Origin: Streptosporangium pseudovulgare
Lineage (GTDB): Bacteria > Actinomycetota > Actinomycetes > Streptosporangiales > Streptosporangiaceae
Assembly: GCF_014648055.1 (NCBI RefSeq)
Contig: NZ_BMQJ01000023.1
Location: forward strand, 34,825-98,824
Reading direction: 5' to 3'
Length of the DNA stretch: 64,000 bases
Position numbers and translations under genes: made by a program. The notes under the pieces are model-generated. The model did no database searches. It saw only the letters and a list, made by a program, of their open reading frames with translations, and had not been told where the DNA came from. Below, in pieces: positions 42,149-50,806 of the stretch. Position 1 is the stretch's first letter; each line of letters begins with the position of its first letter.

Positions 42149-42673
42149 ATGTCGCGACGCGTACCGCAGGATCCACAGCTCGACGGCACCGACCTGAAGA
42201 TCCTGGCGGCCCTGTCCCGGGACGGCCGCCTGACCAACGCCGCGCTCGCGGCTCAGGTCGGTGTCGCCGAGTCGACGTGCGCCTATCGGGTGCGCGCGCT
42301 GCGCGCTTCCGGTGTGATCACCGCCATCCACGCGCACATCGACACCGCCGCGCTGGGCCGTCCGCTGCACGCGATCATCCGGGTCCGGCTGGGCGGCCAC
42401 AACCGCGACCCGGTCCGCACCCTGTTCGATCGGCTGGTCGAGACACCCGGTGTCCTGGCGGTCTTCCACGTCAGCGGTGACGACGACTTCCTCGTGCATG
42501 CCGCCGTCGCCACCCCACAGGACCTCCGTGACCTGATCCTCGAACGGATCACCGTGCATCCCGGCGTACGGCAGACGCAGACGCAGCTCGTCTTCGAGGC
42601 CCGCACCGGCGTCGGCGTCCTGCCGCCCTCCCCGGCCCTCGAAGACAGGAAGGCGACCAGGCCCACCCGGTAG
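42149..42673 (+). CDS. Lrp/AsnC family transcriptional regulator
   Basis: 174 residues. N-terminal HTH (LDGTDLKILAALSRDGRLTNAALAAQVGVAESTCAYRVRAL), then the RAM ligand-binding domain (HAIIRVRLGGH, PGVLAVFHVSGDDDFLVHAAV). AGGAGGG precedes ATG 42149. Likely controls the divergent PLP lyase. Confidence 0.92.
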   Translation: MSRRVPQDPQLDGTDLKILAALSRDGRLTNAALAAQVGVAESTCAYRVRALRASGVITAIHAHIDTAALGRPLHAIIRVRLGGHNRDPVRTLFDRLVETPGVLAVFHVSGDDDFLVHAAVATPQDLRDLILERITVHPGVRQTQTQLVFEARTGVGVLPPSPALEDRKATRPTR

Positions 42674-42797
42674 TGAGCGGCCGCGTTCGTCCTCCGCGGC
42701 CGCGTTCGTCCTCCAGGGCGACTTCGTCCAAGCCGGTGGGCGCCGGGCGTGCGGAGGAGCTCCAAAGGGCGTGCCACGCGGTAGGCGCCGCTTCGCG

Positions 42798-43478
42798 TCA
42801 GGCCCTGGAGGGCCGCTGCCTCTGGGAGCCGTCGGCCGCGAGCGGGAGACCGCCCAGCGACAGAGCGCTCGGTGGAGGCAGGGCCCCGTGAGCCGCCTCG
42901 GCGCGGAACGACTGGAGCAGGTACGCCACCAGGCGCCGGGACGCGGCACCGTCATGCGGCAGCGCGGTGACCAGACCGCAGTGGGCCAACAGGGCCACGG
43001 CGAGGTCGGAAGGGTGGAAATCGGCCCGCAGCGCGCCCGCCGTCTGGGCTCTGCGGACCAGGGTCATGAGGTCCCGCTCGGCCCGTTCCCGGGCCTGCGC
43101 GTGTTCCGCCGCGCTGTCCGGGAAGGCCGCGACGAACGCGGCCGGGAACCCCTGTTCCTCCCGCTGAAGCTCGCAGACCGTCTCGACCAGCCGCTGGAAG
43201 CCCCGCCAGGGGTCGGGGTCGGCCAGCGCCTCGGTGAGTGCTCGGCCGCATGTTTCCGCCTGCTGCGCGAACGCGGCCCGCACCAGGGCGTCCCGGGTCG
43301 GAAAACGCCGGTACAGCGTCGCCACGCCGACCCCCGCCCGTCGGGCCACGGTCGCCATGGGCGCGTCGATCCCGTGCTCGGCGAAGACCTCACGGGCGGC
43401 GACGAGGATGCGCCCCCGGTTGCGCCGGGCGTCGGCCCGTAGCTCCGGGCCCGCGATCCGAGAGGATTCCTCCACCAC
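42798..43478 (-). CDS. TetR family transcriptional regulator
   Basis: 226 residues. N-terminal HTH (RGRILVAAREVFAEHGIDAPMATVARRAGVGVATLYRRFPTRDAL) and a C-terminal helical domain. GTG start. Divergent from the oxidoreductase at 43579, with a 22-base dyad in the gap, so it is the probable local repressor. Confidence 0.92.
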   Translation of the reverse strand: MVEESSRIAGPELRADARRNRGRILVAAREVFAEHGIDAPMATVARRAGVGVATLYRRFPTRDALVRAAFAQQAETCGRALTEALADPDPWRGFQRLVETVCELQREEQGFPAAFVAAFPDSAAEHAQARERAERDLMTLVRRAQTAGALRADFHPSDLAVALLAHCGLVTALPHDGAASRRLVAYLLQSFRAEAAHGALPPPSALSLGGLPLAADGSQRQRPSRA

Positions 43479-43497
43479 TGTCTCTCATCTCCGGTCC

Positions 43498-43519
43498 AAA
43501 CGGACGGTGTCGTCCGGTT
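43498..43519. promoter_or_regulatory. TetR-type operator
   Basis: AAACGGAC and GTCCGGTT (7 of 8 paired) around 6 bases, midway between the divergent TetR and oxidoreductase genes. Confidence 0.55.
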
Positions 43520-43578
43520 AAGAGCCTACGCTCGGGGCCGGATCCCCCGCACGGCCACTGGTGGCGAAGGTGAGAACG

Positions 43579-44541
43579 ATGGACGACCGCACGATGAGAG
43601 CAGTACTTTTCGACCGCTTCGGCGGCCCCGAGGTGTTGTACGTGGGCCGGGTGCCGCGCCCCGAACCGGCGCCCGGCGAGGTGCTCGTGCGGGTGCGCGC
43701 GTTCAGCGTCAACGGCGGCGAACTGGCGGCCCGTTCCGGCAGCCTCCGTCTCTTCACCGGACGGAGGTTCCCGCAACGCGTCGGATTGGACTTCACCGGC
43801 GAGGTCGCCGCGCTCGGCACCGGCGTGACGGACGTCGCGGTCGGCGACCGTGTGTGGGGCGTCGTGGGCCGTACCGGATTCGGCAGCGCCGCCGAGTACG
43901 TGACGGTCCGGGCCGAGCGGCTCGGCCGGGTCCCGGACGGACTGGATCTGGTGGCGGCCGCCGCGCTGCCGGTGGCGACCACGGCCATCACGGCGCTGCG
44001 CGACAAGGCCGGGCTGCGACCCGGCGAACGACTGCTCGTACGGGGCGCCGCGGGCGGCGTCGGCAACGCCGCCGTCCAGCTCGGACAGGCATATGGCGCC
44101 GAGGTCACGGCCCTGGCCCGCGCCGCCAACCTCGACTTCGTCCGCACGCTCGGCGCCCACCACGCCATCGACCACCGGACCGTCCCGCCGGGGGAACTGG
44201 GCCTGTTCGACGTGGTCCTCGACACCGCGGGCACCGACCTGCGGGCCTTCCGGCGCCTGCTGGCGCCCGGCGGACGCATGGTCACCATCACCTTCGACCT
44301 GACACGGCCCGCCGCCTCGCTCGGCTACATCGCCGGCAGCGCCGTACACGGACGCGGCCGGGTGCGCTTCTTCAGCGGCAACCCCACGCGGGCACTCTTC
44401 GACGACCTCGCCCGTCAGGTGACGGAGGGGGGACTGCGCCCCGCGGTGGACAGGTGCTTCCCGCTGGAGGAGACAGCGGCGGCACACCGGGCGCTGGAGG
44501 CGGGCGGGGTGCGGGGCAAGTACGTGGTCAGGGTCGACTGA
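43579..44541 (+). CDS. Zinc-independent quinone-oxidoreductase-like (MDR) dehydrogenase
   Basis: 320 residues of the medium-chain dehydrogenase/reductase superfamily. GroES-like N-terminus (GLDFTGEVAALGTGV, VGDRVWGVVG), nucleotide-binding motif VRGAAGGVGNAAVQLGQAYG, and C-terminal FPLEETAAAHRALEAGGVRGKYVV. The catalytic-zinc Cys/His set is missing, as in NADPH:quinone reductases. ATG 43579 follows GAAGGTGAG. Likely repressed by the divergent TetR protein. Confidence 0.9.
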   Translation: MDDRTMRAVLFDRFGGPEVLYVGRVPRPEPAPGEVLVRVRAFSVNGGELAARSGSLRLFTGRRFPQRVGLDFTGEVAALGTGVTDVAVGDRVWGVVGRTGFGSAAEYVTVRAERLGRVPDGLDLVAAAALPVATTAITALRDKAGLRPGERLLVRGAAGGVGNAAVQLGQAYGAEVTALARAANLDFVRTLGAHHAIDHRTVPPGELGLFDVVLDTAGTDLRAFRRLLAPGGRMVTITFDLTRPAASLGYIAGSAVHGRGRVRFFSGNPTRALFDDLARQVTEGGLRPAVDRCFPLEETAAAHRALEAGGVRGKYVVRVD

Positions 44542-45026
44542 GGAAGCCCTGACGGAGTGATCGAGGAATGCGTGTGATCGGCGGAAAGCCCCTGGGCGGT
44601 GCCGTATCGGGGACCCGCCGGCGTCCACCGGCGCAACCGAGCAGCACGGACGCCCCGAGCCGATCATGGCCGGGGCTCTCCCGGTCGTGCTCGGCGGCAG
44701 CGGGCATGGCGGCTGCTCCGGCGCGACTGCGAAGATCGGGGCGTGAGGCGGACCGGCAACACGATGCCGCCGCGCATCCGGGGGCAGGACGGCCGCCGCT
44801 TCAGGCACGACATGGGCGGGTCGTGCAAGGGCATCGGCGCCGACGCGAACATCGCGGAACGCAAGGCACGTCAACTGTCCGAGGGCCCGGAACGCCGGGG
44901 TGGAGGGCTTCACCGAACGCGACCCGGACAAGATCAACAAATGCGTACCTTTCTAGATCAACAAGCGCTACCGTGGGGCCATCCGTACGGCGGCGCGTGC
45001 GCCGCCCGTCGAGGAAGGACGATGTC
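44542..45026. other. Intergenic with eroded coding remnants
   Basis: Short open stretches (for example one ending VEGFTERDPDKINKCVPF near 44957) look like gene ends without starts. A direct repeat AGATCAACAA occurs at 44931 and 44955. No gene supported. Confidence 0.35.
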
Positions 45027-45266
45027 TTGCGACAGAAAGCCGCACGGTTCGGCCTGACACTGGCCGTGGCCGGCACCCTCGCCGCCGGCGCTCTCGCCGC
45101 CGCGACCCCCGCCAGTGCCGCGGCTACGGGCTGGGCCCCGTACAAGGGCTATCGGACGCTTCAGAACTGCGTCTCGGCGGGAACCACCATGCTCGTCATG
45201 AAGGGGTACAAGGAGTACGACTGCCGCTGGGACAGCCCGTACTACATGCTCTGGCTGAGAAAGTAG
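45027..45266 (+). CDS. Small secreted protein with TTG start
   Basis: 79 residues. A signal peptide is clear (basic start, LTLAVAGTLAAGALAAATPASAA-A), then a 45-residue mature part with two cysteines (QNCVSAG, KEYDCRW), probably disulfide-linked. The only well-placed start is TTG 45027, with GGAAGGA 7 bases upstream. Resembles small exported proteins common in streptomycetes; function unknown. Confidence 0.65.
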   Translation: MRQKAARFGLTLAVAGTLAAGALAAATPASAAATGWAPYKGYRTLQNCVSAGTTMLVMKGYKEYDCRWDSPYYMLWLRK

Positions 45267-45624
45267 CGCCGGGCGCGGTCAGGCGTTCCGCTCGGCGAGC
45301 GCTCCTGACCGTGTGACCGCCTGGTCCGCTCTGCGCGGATCGGGCGGTCAGGTGTCATGGGAGCCGTCCCGGGGTTCGTGGAAGCCGGGCCCGTCCGGGT
45401 GGAGTCCGGCGTGTTCCTCGTCGTCGAAGGTCGCGATGACGAGTCCGGACAGCGCGTCGTTGAATGCGCGTGCGACAGCCGCCGGTGCGGGCCGAGCCCA
45501 CGGGGAAGGCGGCGACGACGGAACCGGGGAACCGCTCGCCTTCTCAGGGGCCGATCGTGTCGGTGTGGTGGTCGGGTTCGATCCGCTCACCGCCACAGCC
45601 GAGCTGCGCAGGCGGCTGCCGCTG

Positions 45625-45810
45625 CCTGGTCGAGATCGCCGTCGAGGACGGCCGCGTACGGCTGCGGGTGACCAACGACGGGGTCACCCCCGCGCCCGGT
45701 GAGCCCGGCATGGGACTGCGGAGCCTGCGTTCCCGCCTGGCCGCCGTCGGCGGCGAACTCGCCACCGATCCGGCCGCCTTCCGCACCGAACTGCGTGTGC
45801 CGCCGCTGCT
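45625..45810 (+). pseudogene. Histidine-kinase HATPase domain fragment
   Basis: The segment VEIAVEDGRVRLRVTNDG, then GMGLRSLRSRLAAVGGELA and FRTELRVPPL, matches the end of a HisKA_3-type kinase ATPase domain (DG and G2-box-like GxGLxSL). No kinase domain start is found upstream; 45313-45620 is rearranged and not protein-like. Relic of a lost two-component gene. The rest of 45811-46099 holds no supported gene. Confidence 0.6.
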
Positions 45811-46099
45811 CGAACCCGAGACGGACGGGGACGGGACGCGGAGGTTCACGCTGACGATGCGGCGGGGCCGCAGTGAGATCCTGGCCGGCAAGCCGGTCGG
45901 GACCCGGGGGTTCAACATCGTGGAGCCCGGCACCGAGAATCAGGTGCCCCGCAGGATCGCCGCCCACCACATGTAGTGGCCGCCGGAGGCGGCAGGGCGC
46001 CGGGCTCCGGCGGGATCCAGCGCATGCGAACCCGGATCCTCCTCGTCCGTCACGGGGGCTCCGTGGTACGGCGTGCGCATCCTCGGCCGGTGGGGTGTC

Positions 46100-46984
46100 T
46101 CAGGTGTTGCCGGAGTCCTCCGGGACGGGCTCGTTCCGCTCGCGGACGTACTCCAGCAGGTCGGCCTCGTCGATGACCTCGTCGGCGGGCGGGGCGGTGA
46201 CGACGAGACGGAAGCCCCAGCCGGTGTAGCGCGTGTCGCTCCGCTTGACCAGCGGGTCCTTCCCCTCTCCCGCGGTGTCGGCGGTGACGAGGCGCTCGGG
46301 CAGGCCGGTCCGGTCGGTCCAGAGCCGCCAGGAGACCTTCCCCTTGCTCTTCGCGCCGACGGGCCGTCCCGAGGTCCAGTCGATGAAGGCGCCCTTGGAG
46401 AGCCTGCCCAGCTCCTTGCGGCTCAGGGTTCCCCGGTAGAGGAAGCCGCCGGAGACGCGCTCGCTCTTCGAGCACTTCAGCAGGGTCTTCATCAGGGACG
46501 TGTCGTACAGGTCGATCGGCTGCAGGCTGGCGTCCCGGGCCATGTCCCGGTTCGTGCGTCCCCGGTGAGCGTCCGGGAACCGGATCCACTTCTTGCCCTC
46601 CGGGACCGGCCCGCCGGGATAGTGGGCGGCGTCGTCGTAGGTGTTCCCGCCGACGCGGATCATGCGGTGGGAGGTCTGCTTCCCTGGCGGGACCTTCCCG
46701 GCCTTCGGCGCGGGAAGGTCCCGCCAGGTGAGGTCCGCGGCGACCGGGCCCGACGGGGCGAGCTGGAGCCTGCCGGTGATCCGGGTCCCGTTTCCGGAGA
46801 CCGTCGACTTCGCGCCGAAGTAGAAGCGGTCGGTCTCGGAGATCCGGACGCCGTGCTCGCTGCGGAGCTGCCGCTTGATCGCACGCACCGGATCGGGGGA
46901 TTCCGCCTGCGCGACGGCGGGACTCGCGGTGACCGGTGCGGCCCCGGCCAGTACGGCGGCCGCCAGCACAACCCATCGTCTCAT
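46100..46984 (-). CDS. Secreted protein of unknown function
   Basis: 294 residues. Signal peptide (WVVLAAAVLAGAAPVTASPAVA-Q), then a mature domain with alternating strands (DRFYFGAKSTVSGNGTRITGRLQLAPSG, SWRLWTDRTGLPERLVTAD), like the lipid-binding LppX/LprG-type or DUF-annotated secreted proteins of actinobacteria. No lipobox Cys, so it is released rather than anchored. Divergent from the Ser/Thr kinase gene. Confidence 0.75.
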   Translation of the reverse strand: MRRWVVLAAAVLAGAAPVTASPAVAQAESPDPVRAIKRQLRSEHGVRISETDRFYFGAKSTVSGNGTRITGRLQLAPSGPVAADLTWRDLPAPKAGKVPPGKQTSHRMIRVGGNTYDDAAHYPGGPVPEGKKWIRFPDAHRGRTNRDMARDASLQPIDLYDTSLMKTLLKCSKSERVSGGFLYRGTLSRKELGRLSKGAFIDWTSGRPVGAKSKGKVSWRLWTDRTGLPERLVTADTAGEGKDPLVKRSDTRYTGWGFRLVVTAPPADEVIDEADLLEYVRERNEPVPEDSGNT

Positions 46985-47200
46985 TGGGGGTTTGTCCTTT
47001 TGTTACGGCTTTGGGGGCACTAAGCAAAAAGATAAGGGGTGAATGCGATATTAACCCGCACGTTCCATCCAAAACTCGCTCGCCTTCGGCGTCCGGCCGT
47101 GTCCTCCGCCCGGTTCCCCGGTGGTCGCCTCGGCGGGACCGTGGTGGGGCGGGTCCCGCGTCGCTAGTGTGAGGGGACGACCCCGCGCGTGGAGGAACCG

Positions 47201-48709
47201 ATGCCCGCTGGTCCGCTGGAACCGGGAGATCCGCGCGTCCTGGGGAGGTTCGAGGTGGTCGGGCGGCTCGGCGAGGGCGGGCAGGGCATCGTCTACGACG
47301 GGCGAAGCCGGTCCGGCGAGCGAGTGGCGATCAAGGTGTTGCGCAGCGGTTCGGATCCCGCCGCGCGCCGCCGGCTGGCCAGGGAACTGCGGTCGGCGCT
47401 GCGGGTGGCCCCCTTCTGCACGGCCCGGGTGCTGGTGGCCGAGACCGACCGGCCGGACCCCTACGTCGTCAGCGAGTTCGTCGCGGGTCCCTCGCTCCAC
47501 GAGCGGGTGCGTGACGGAGGGCCACTGCGCGGGGGCGACCTCGACCGCCTGGCGGTCGCCACGGCCACCGCGCTCGCCGCCATCCACAGCGCGGGGGTCG
47601 TCCACCGGGACTTCAAGCCGGCCAACGTGCTGCTCGGCCCGGACGGCCCACGGGTGGTCGACTTCGGTATCGCCCAGTTGCTCGACGCGAGCACGATGCC
47701 CTCGTCGATGTCCGGCACGCCGCCGTACATGGCTCCCGAGCAGCTCAACGGCGTGTACGGCTCGCCCGCGGCCGACGTGTTCTCCTGGGCCTCGACCATG
47801 GTCTACGCCGCCACCGGCCGCGCGCCGTTCGGCAGCGACACCGTCGCCGCGGTCTTCCGCCGGATTCTCAGCGCCGAGCCCGACCTCACGGGCGTTCCGT
47901 CACCCCTGCGGGAGACGCTGGCCGTCTGCATGGCCAAGGACCCCGGGGCACGTCCCTCAGCCCGGGCACTCATGATCCGCCTGGTCGAGCCCGGCGTCCC
48001 GACCGTCACGGTCCCCGAGGTCGGCCCGGTGCCCACCGCCTACCTGCCCGCCGGCTGGAACGGCCGGGCGGACCCGGAGACGGTGCCGCGGCACGACGAA
48101 CCGGCACCCCGGCATGGTGAGCCGCCGCCCCGGCGAAGGCGGAGACCCGCCGTACTGATCGCGGTCACCGGGATCACCGCGGCGCTCGTGACGGCGACGG
48201 TGCTGTACGCCACGGGGGTGCTCGGCGGCTCCCCTGGTGGCGACCCGGCGGGGTCGAATGGCGCCACCGGTACGGGCGGGGAACCCGGATCGCGTTCGGT
48301 CACGGACGGGCGACCGGATCCGTCACGCCCGGCCGCGGACGGGCGGTCGAGTTCCGCGGCGCCGTCGGCGCAGTCCTCGGTCCGGCCGGGCGGGGGAGTC
48401 CCGGAGGCGTTCGCCGGAACGTGGACGGGCCGGGTCGTCTCGCAGGACACCCGGCGGAAGGCAGTCGACATCACGCTGACCCTGCCGGGTGACCGGCCGA
48501 CGGGGACATGGCGGACCGGTGCGTGCGATCAGCAGGTCGTGCTGACCCGGGTCAGGGCCGGGAACGTGCTCGACCTGACCCGGGTGCAGCGGGACCAGTG
48601 CGTGGGGGGAGACATGACCCTCACCCTGAAGGGCCCGGCGACGCTGGACTTCGTCGGTCAGGAGGGCGCGGGCGCGCTGGAGTATCGCGGAAGCCTGAGC
48701 AGGCCCTGA
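47201..48709 (+). CDS. Transmembrane Ser/Thr protein kinase (PknB-like)
   Basis: 502 residues. Kinase domain with GEGGQG loop, Lys45 (VAIKVL), HRDFKPAN (His135-Arg-Asp137), DFG (154-156) and GTPPYMAPEQL. A Pro/Arg-rich juxtamembrane stretch leads to one transmembrane helix (near 315-337). The outside part has a Ser/Gly/Pro linker and a compact beta domain (AGTWTGRVVSQDTRRKAVDI to the end) of the kind seen in other actinobacterial membrane kinases. GGAGGA precedes ATG 47201. Substrate unknown. Confidence 0.92.
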   Translation: MPAGPLEPGDPRVLGRFEVVGRLGEGGQGIVYDGRSRSGERVAIKVLRSGSDPAARRRLARELRSALRVAPFCTARVLVAETDRPDPYVVSEFVAGPSLHERVRDGGPLRGGDLDRLAVATATALAAIHSAGVVHRDFKPANVLLGPDGPRVVDFGIAQLLDASTMPSSMSGTPPYMAPEQLNGVYGSPAADVFSWASTMVYAATGRAPFGSDTVAAVFRRILSAEPDLTGVPSPLRETLAVCMAKDPGARPSARALMIRLVEPGVPTVTVPEVGPVPTAYLPAGWNGRADPETVPRHDEPAPRHGEPPPRRRRRPAVLIAVTGITAALVTATVLYATGVLGGSPGGDPAGSNGATGTGGEPGSRSVTDGRPDPSRPAADGRSSSAAPSAQSSVRPGGGVPEAFAGTWTGRVVSQDTRRKAVDITLTLPGDRPTGTWRTGACDQQVVLTRVRAGNVLDLTRVQRDQCVGGDMTLTLKGPATLDFVGQEGAGALEYRGSLSRP

Positions 48710-49056
48710 GCCGGTCCCGGTCGGAGCCCGGTCGGGGAGGGCACGGGCATGCGACCACGTCGGCCCCCACTCGGGTCCGCGTCACCAACCGTAAGTAAGT
48801 GTTCGAGCCGGTTGAACAGCACGAATTCGCCGTTCAGGTGAATCAGGGTTCAGTCGCCGGAGCCCCGTCCGCAACTACCGCACGCGAACCGGCTGGCGAG
48901 GCACTCACCGCGGCCGATCAGCCTCAAACACCACCTGGCCCACGAGCGGCGCTCAGGGCCATCACCTGGCACTTCGACCACTAAGCCGCCCAAGCTCGAC
49001 TTGCTCGGGCGGCGTGAGACTTGCCACAGACCCACAGAAACCGCGGCCGGAGATTG
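48710..49056. other. Intergenic between convergent genes
   Basis: Contains a hairpin near 48985-49013 (GCCGCCC...GGGCGGC), a probable shared terminator. No gene supported. Confidence 0.45.
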
Positions 49057-49725
49057 CTAGGCGTCGCGGCGCAGCGTGAACCAGAAGGTCGGCACCGAGT
49101 TGGTGCCCGGTGTGACGTCGAGTAGTTCCCAGCCGGGGAACCTGGCGCGGAGTTCGTCGGCTGTGACGCCCGCCGCCCACGACGTGAGCTCGGGGGTCGG
49201 ACCGCCGAGCGGCTCGGGGCCGTACCCGAACATCAGCAACCGTGCTCCGGGAGCGGCGCGGTGGGTGAGCCCGGCGGCGTAGGCGTCGCGGCGGTGCAGC
49301 GGGATCCCGCAGTAGCAGCTCAGGTCGAAGAACAGGTCGAAGGGGCCCGGCACGTCAAGCTCGTCGAGGCGGGTGGCGTCTCCGTGCAGCAGCCGTACCG
49401 CCACTCCCGCCTCCGCGGCCTTCTCCCTGGCCTGGTCGACGGCGCGGTCGATCAGGTCGACGGCCGTCACCTCCCAGCCGTGCCGTGCGAGGTAGACGGC
49501 GTTGGTCCCCGTGCCGCAGCCGAGTTCGAGGGCGCGGCCGGGCGGCAGCACGCCGTGTCCCTCTACCAGGGCGACCAGCTCGGGCGGCGTCACGCCGGTG
49601 TCCCACGGTGGCTTGCCGGTGCGGTAGTAGCCCTCCAGCGCGCGGTGGACGGACTCCTCCTCCGGGTCTCGCCGCGTTGAGGCCAGGTCCGGTTCCGGCT
49701 TCTGGATGGTGTTGGGCTCGTCCAT
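49057..49725 (-). CDS. Class I SAM-dependent methyltransferase
   Basis: 222 residues. SAM-binding motif I ALELGCGTGTNAVYLARHGW, motif II acidic VTAVDLIDRAV, then LLHGDATRLD and FDLFFDLSCYCGI. Similar to thiopurine/tellurite-resistance-type methyltransferases; substrate unknown. ATG 49725 follows GGAGGAGAC. Divergent from a TetR gene, with a perfect 17-base dyad between them. Confidence 0.88.
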   Translation of the reverse strand: MDEPNTIQKPEPDLASTRRDPEEESVHRALEGYYRTGKPPWDTGVTPPELVALVEGHGVLPPGRALELGCGTGTNAVYLARHGWEVTAVDLIDRAVDQAREKAAEAGVAVRLLHGDATRLDELDVPGPFDLFFDLSCYCGIPLHRRDAYAAGLTHRAAPGARLLMFGYGPEPLGGPTPELTSWAAGVTADELRARFPGWELLDVTPGTNSVPTFWFTLRRDA

Positions 49726-49741
49726 CGTCTCCTCCAAGAAT

Positions 49742-49780
49742 CTAGAGTTGAACTCTAGTGATGTACTCTAGAGATATACT
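49742..49780. promoter_or_regulatory. TetR operator and leaderless promoter
   Basis: A perfect dyad CTAGAGTT-G-AACTCTAG (49742-49758), a second palindrome CTCTAGAG (49766-49773) and a -10 box TATACT (49775-49780). The -10 box ends 6 bases before the TetR ATG, implying a leaderless mRNA. Confidence 0.7.
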
Positions 49781-49786
49781 CGCAAT

Positions 49787-50425
49787 ATGGACAAGGTCAA
49801 GCGGCCGGACAAGCGAGCCGAGCGCTCACGCCGCACCCGTGAAAAGGTCGTCGAGGTGGCTCGCGAGCTGTTCGTCGCGCAGGGTTACGGGGCGACGAGC
49901 CTGCAGGAGGTCGCGGACCGGGCGGGCGTGGCCGTCCAGACGGTCTATTTCGTCTTCCGCAACAAGCGCACGCTGTTCAAGGACGTCGTCGACACATCCA
50001 TAGCCGGGGATACCGAGCCGGTCGCCACCATGGATCGTGAGTGGTTTCGCGCCGCATGCGCCGAGCCCACCGCGGCCGGGCAATTGCGCGCGCACATCCA
50101 CGGCACCCGCGAGATCCTGGGCCGGGTCGCCCCGATCATGCCGCTGATCGCGGCTGCCGCGGCCACCGACCCTGAGATCGCCGCACAGTGGCCGGAAGGC
50201 CCCGACCCGCGTTACACCGTGCAGTACGCAGCGGCCGAAGCCCTGGTTCGCAAGCCCGACATCCGTCCCGGCCTCTCCGTCGAGATGGCGGCGGACCTGC
50301 TGTTCGGCCTGCTCAGTCCGCAGCTCTACCTGATCTTCGTCCGCGACCGCGACTGGTCACCGGACACGTGGGAAGAGTGGGCCCGCACCGCCTTGACCTC
50401 CCAACTCTGCGCCGACCCCGGCTAA
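49787..50425 (+). CDS. TetR family transcriptional regulator
   Basis: 212 residues. HTH at the N-terminus (KVVEVARELFVAQGYGATSLQEVADRAGVAVQTVYFVFRNKRTLF). No ribosome binding site before ATG 49787; the -10 box position indicates leaderless translation. Autoregulation and control of the divergent methyltransferase through the CTAGAGTT dyad is likely. Confidence 0.9.
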   Translation: MDKVKRPDKRAERSRRTREKVVEVARELFVAQGYGATSLQEVADRAGVAVQTVYFVFRNKRTLFKDVVDTSIAGDTEPVATMDREWFRAACAEPTAAGQLRAHIHGTREILGRVAPIMPLIAAAAATDPEIAAQWPEGPDPRYTVQYAAAEALVRKPDIRPGLSVEMAADLLFGLLSPQLYLIFVRDRDWSPDTWEEWARTALTSQLCADPG

Positions 50426-50617
50426 GCGGACGGACGCCACGATGGTCCTCCAGCCCGCAATGCTGGTAGCCAACCAGCTGGCCGGCCTTCTGCGGGCCGG
50501 GTCGGACAACCTGGCCGACACCCATACCGGGCCCTACTCCGACCAGATCATCCCGGCCGTCCAAGCCCCGGGGCCGGTAGGCCGGTCATGGCAAACAAAA
50601 CTCCGACCCTGTCCCGA

Positions 50618-50804
50618 CTACGTCCTATCCAGGGTCTTCTTTGGCCGGCGGGGCACAGCGTCGCCCTTCAGATGCCCGTACACCGTCGAGCGCGGCACCC
50701 CGAACGAGTCCGCGATCTGCTGGGCGGTCCTGTCCCGCGTGTCGTACGGCTGCCGGGCGAGGGCGGCCTGGTCGGCGGTGAGCTTGGGCCGGCGCCCGGC
50801 CGGC
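50618..50804 (-). pseudogene. Serine recombinase (resolvase/invertase) C-terminal fragment
   Basis: The reverse-strand frame reads GRRPKLTADQAALARQPYD, then TAQQIADSFGVPRSTVYGHL and a stop at 50618. This is the Hin-type HTH that ends resolvases. The catalytic domain is gone; the neighbouring lipoprotein gene ends directly at its border (50807). Mobile-element relic. The remaining sequence 50426-50617 shows no gene. Confidence 0.75.
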
Positions 50805-50806
50805 GT

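Noticed and set aside
48799..48984. 61-codon plus-strand frame after the kinase gene
   Set aside because: No ribosome binding site and no protein-like pattern; the 3' part overlaps the probable terminator region.
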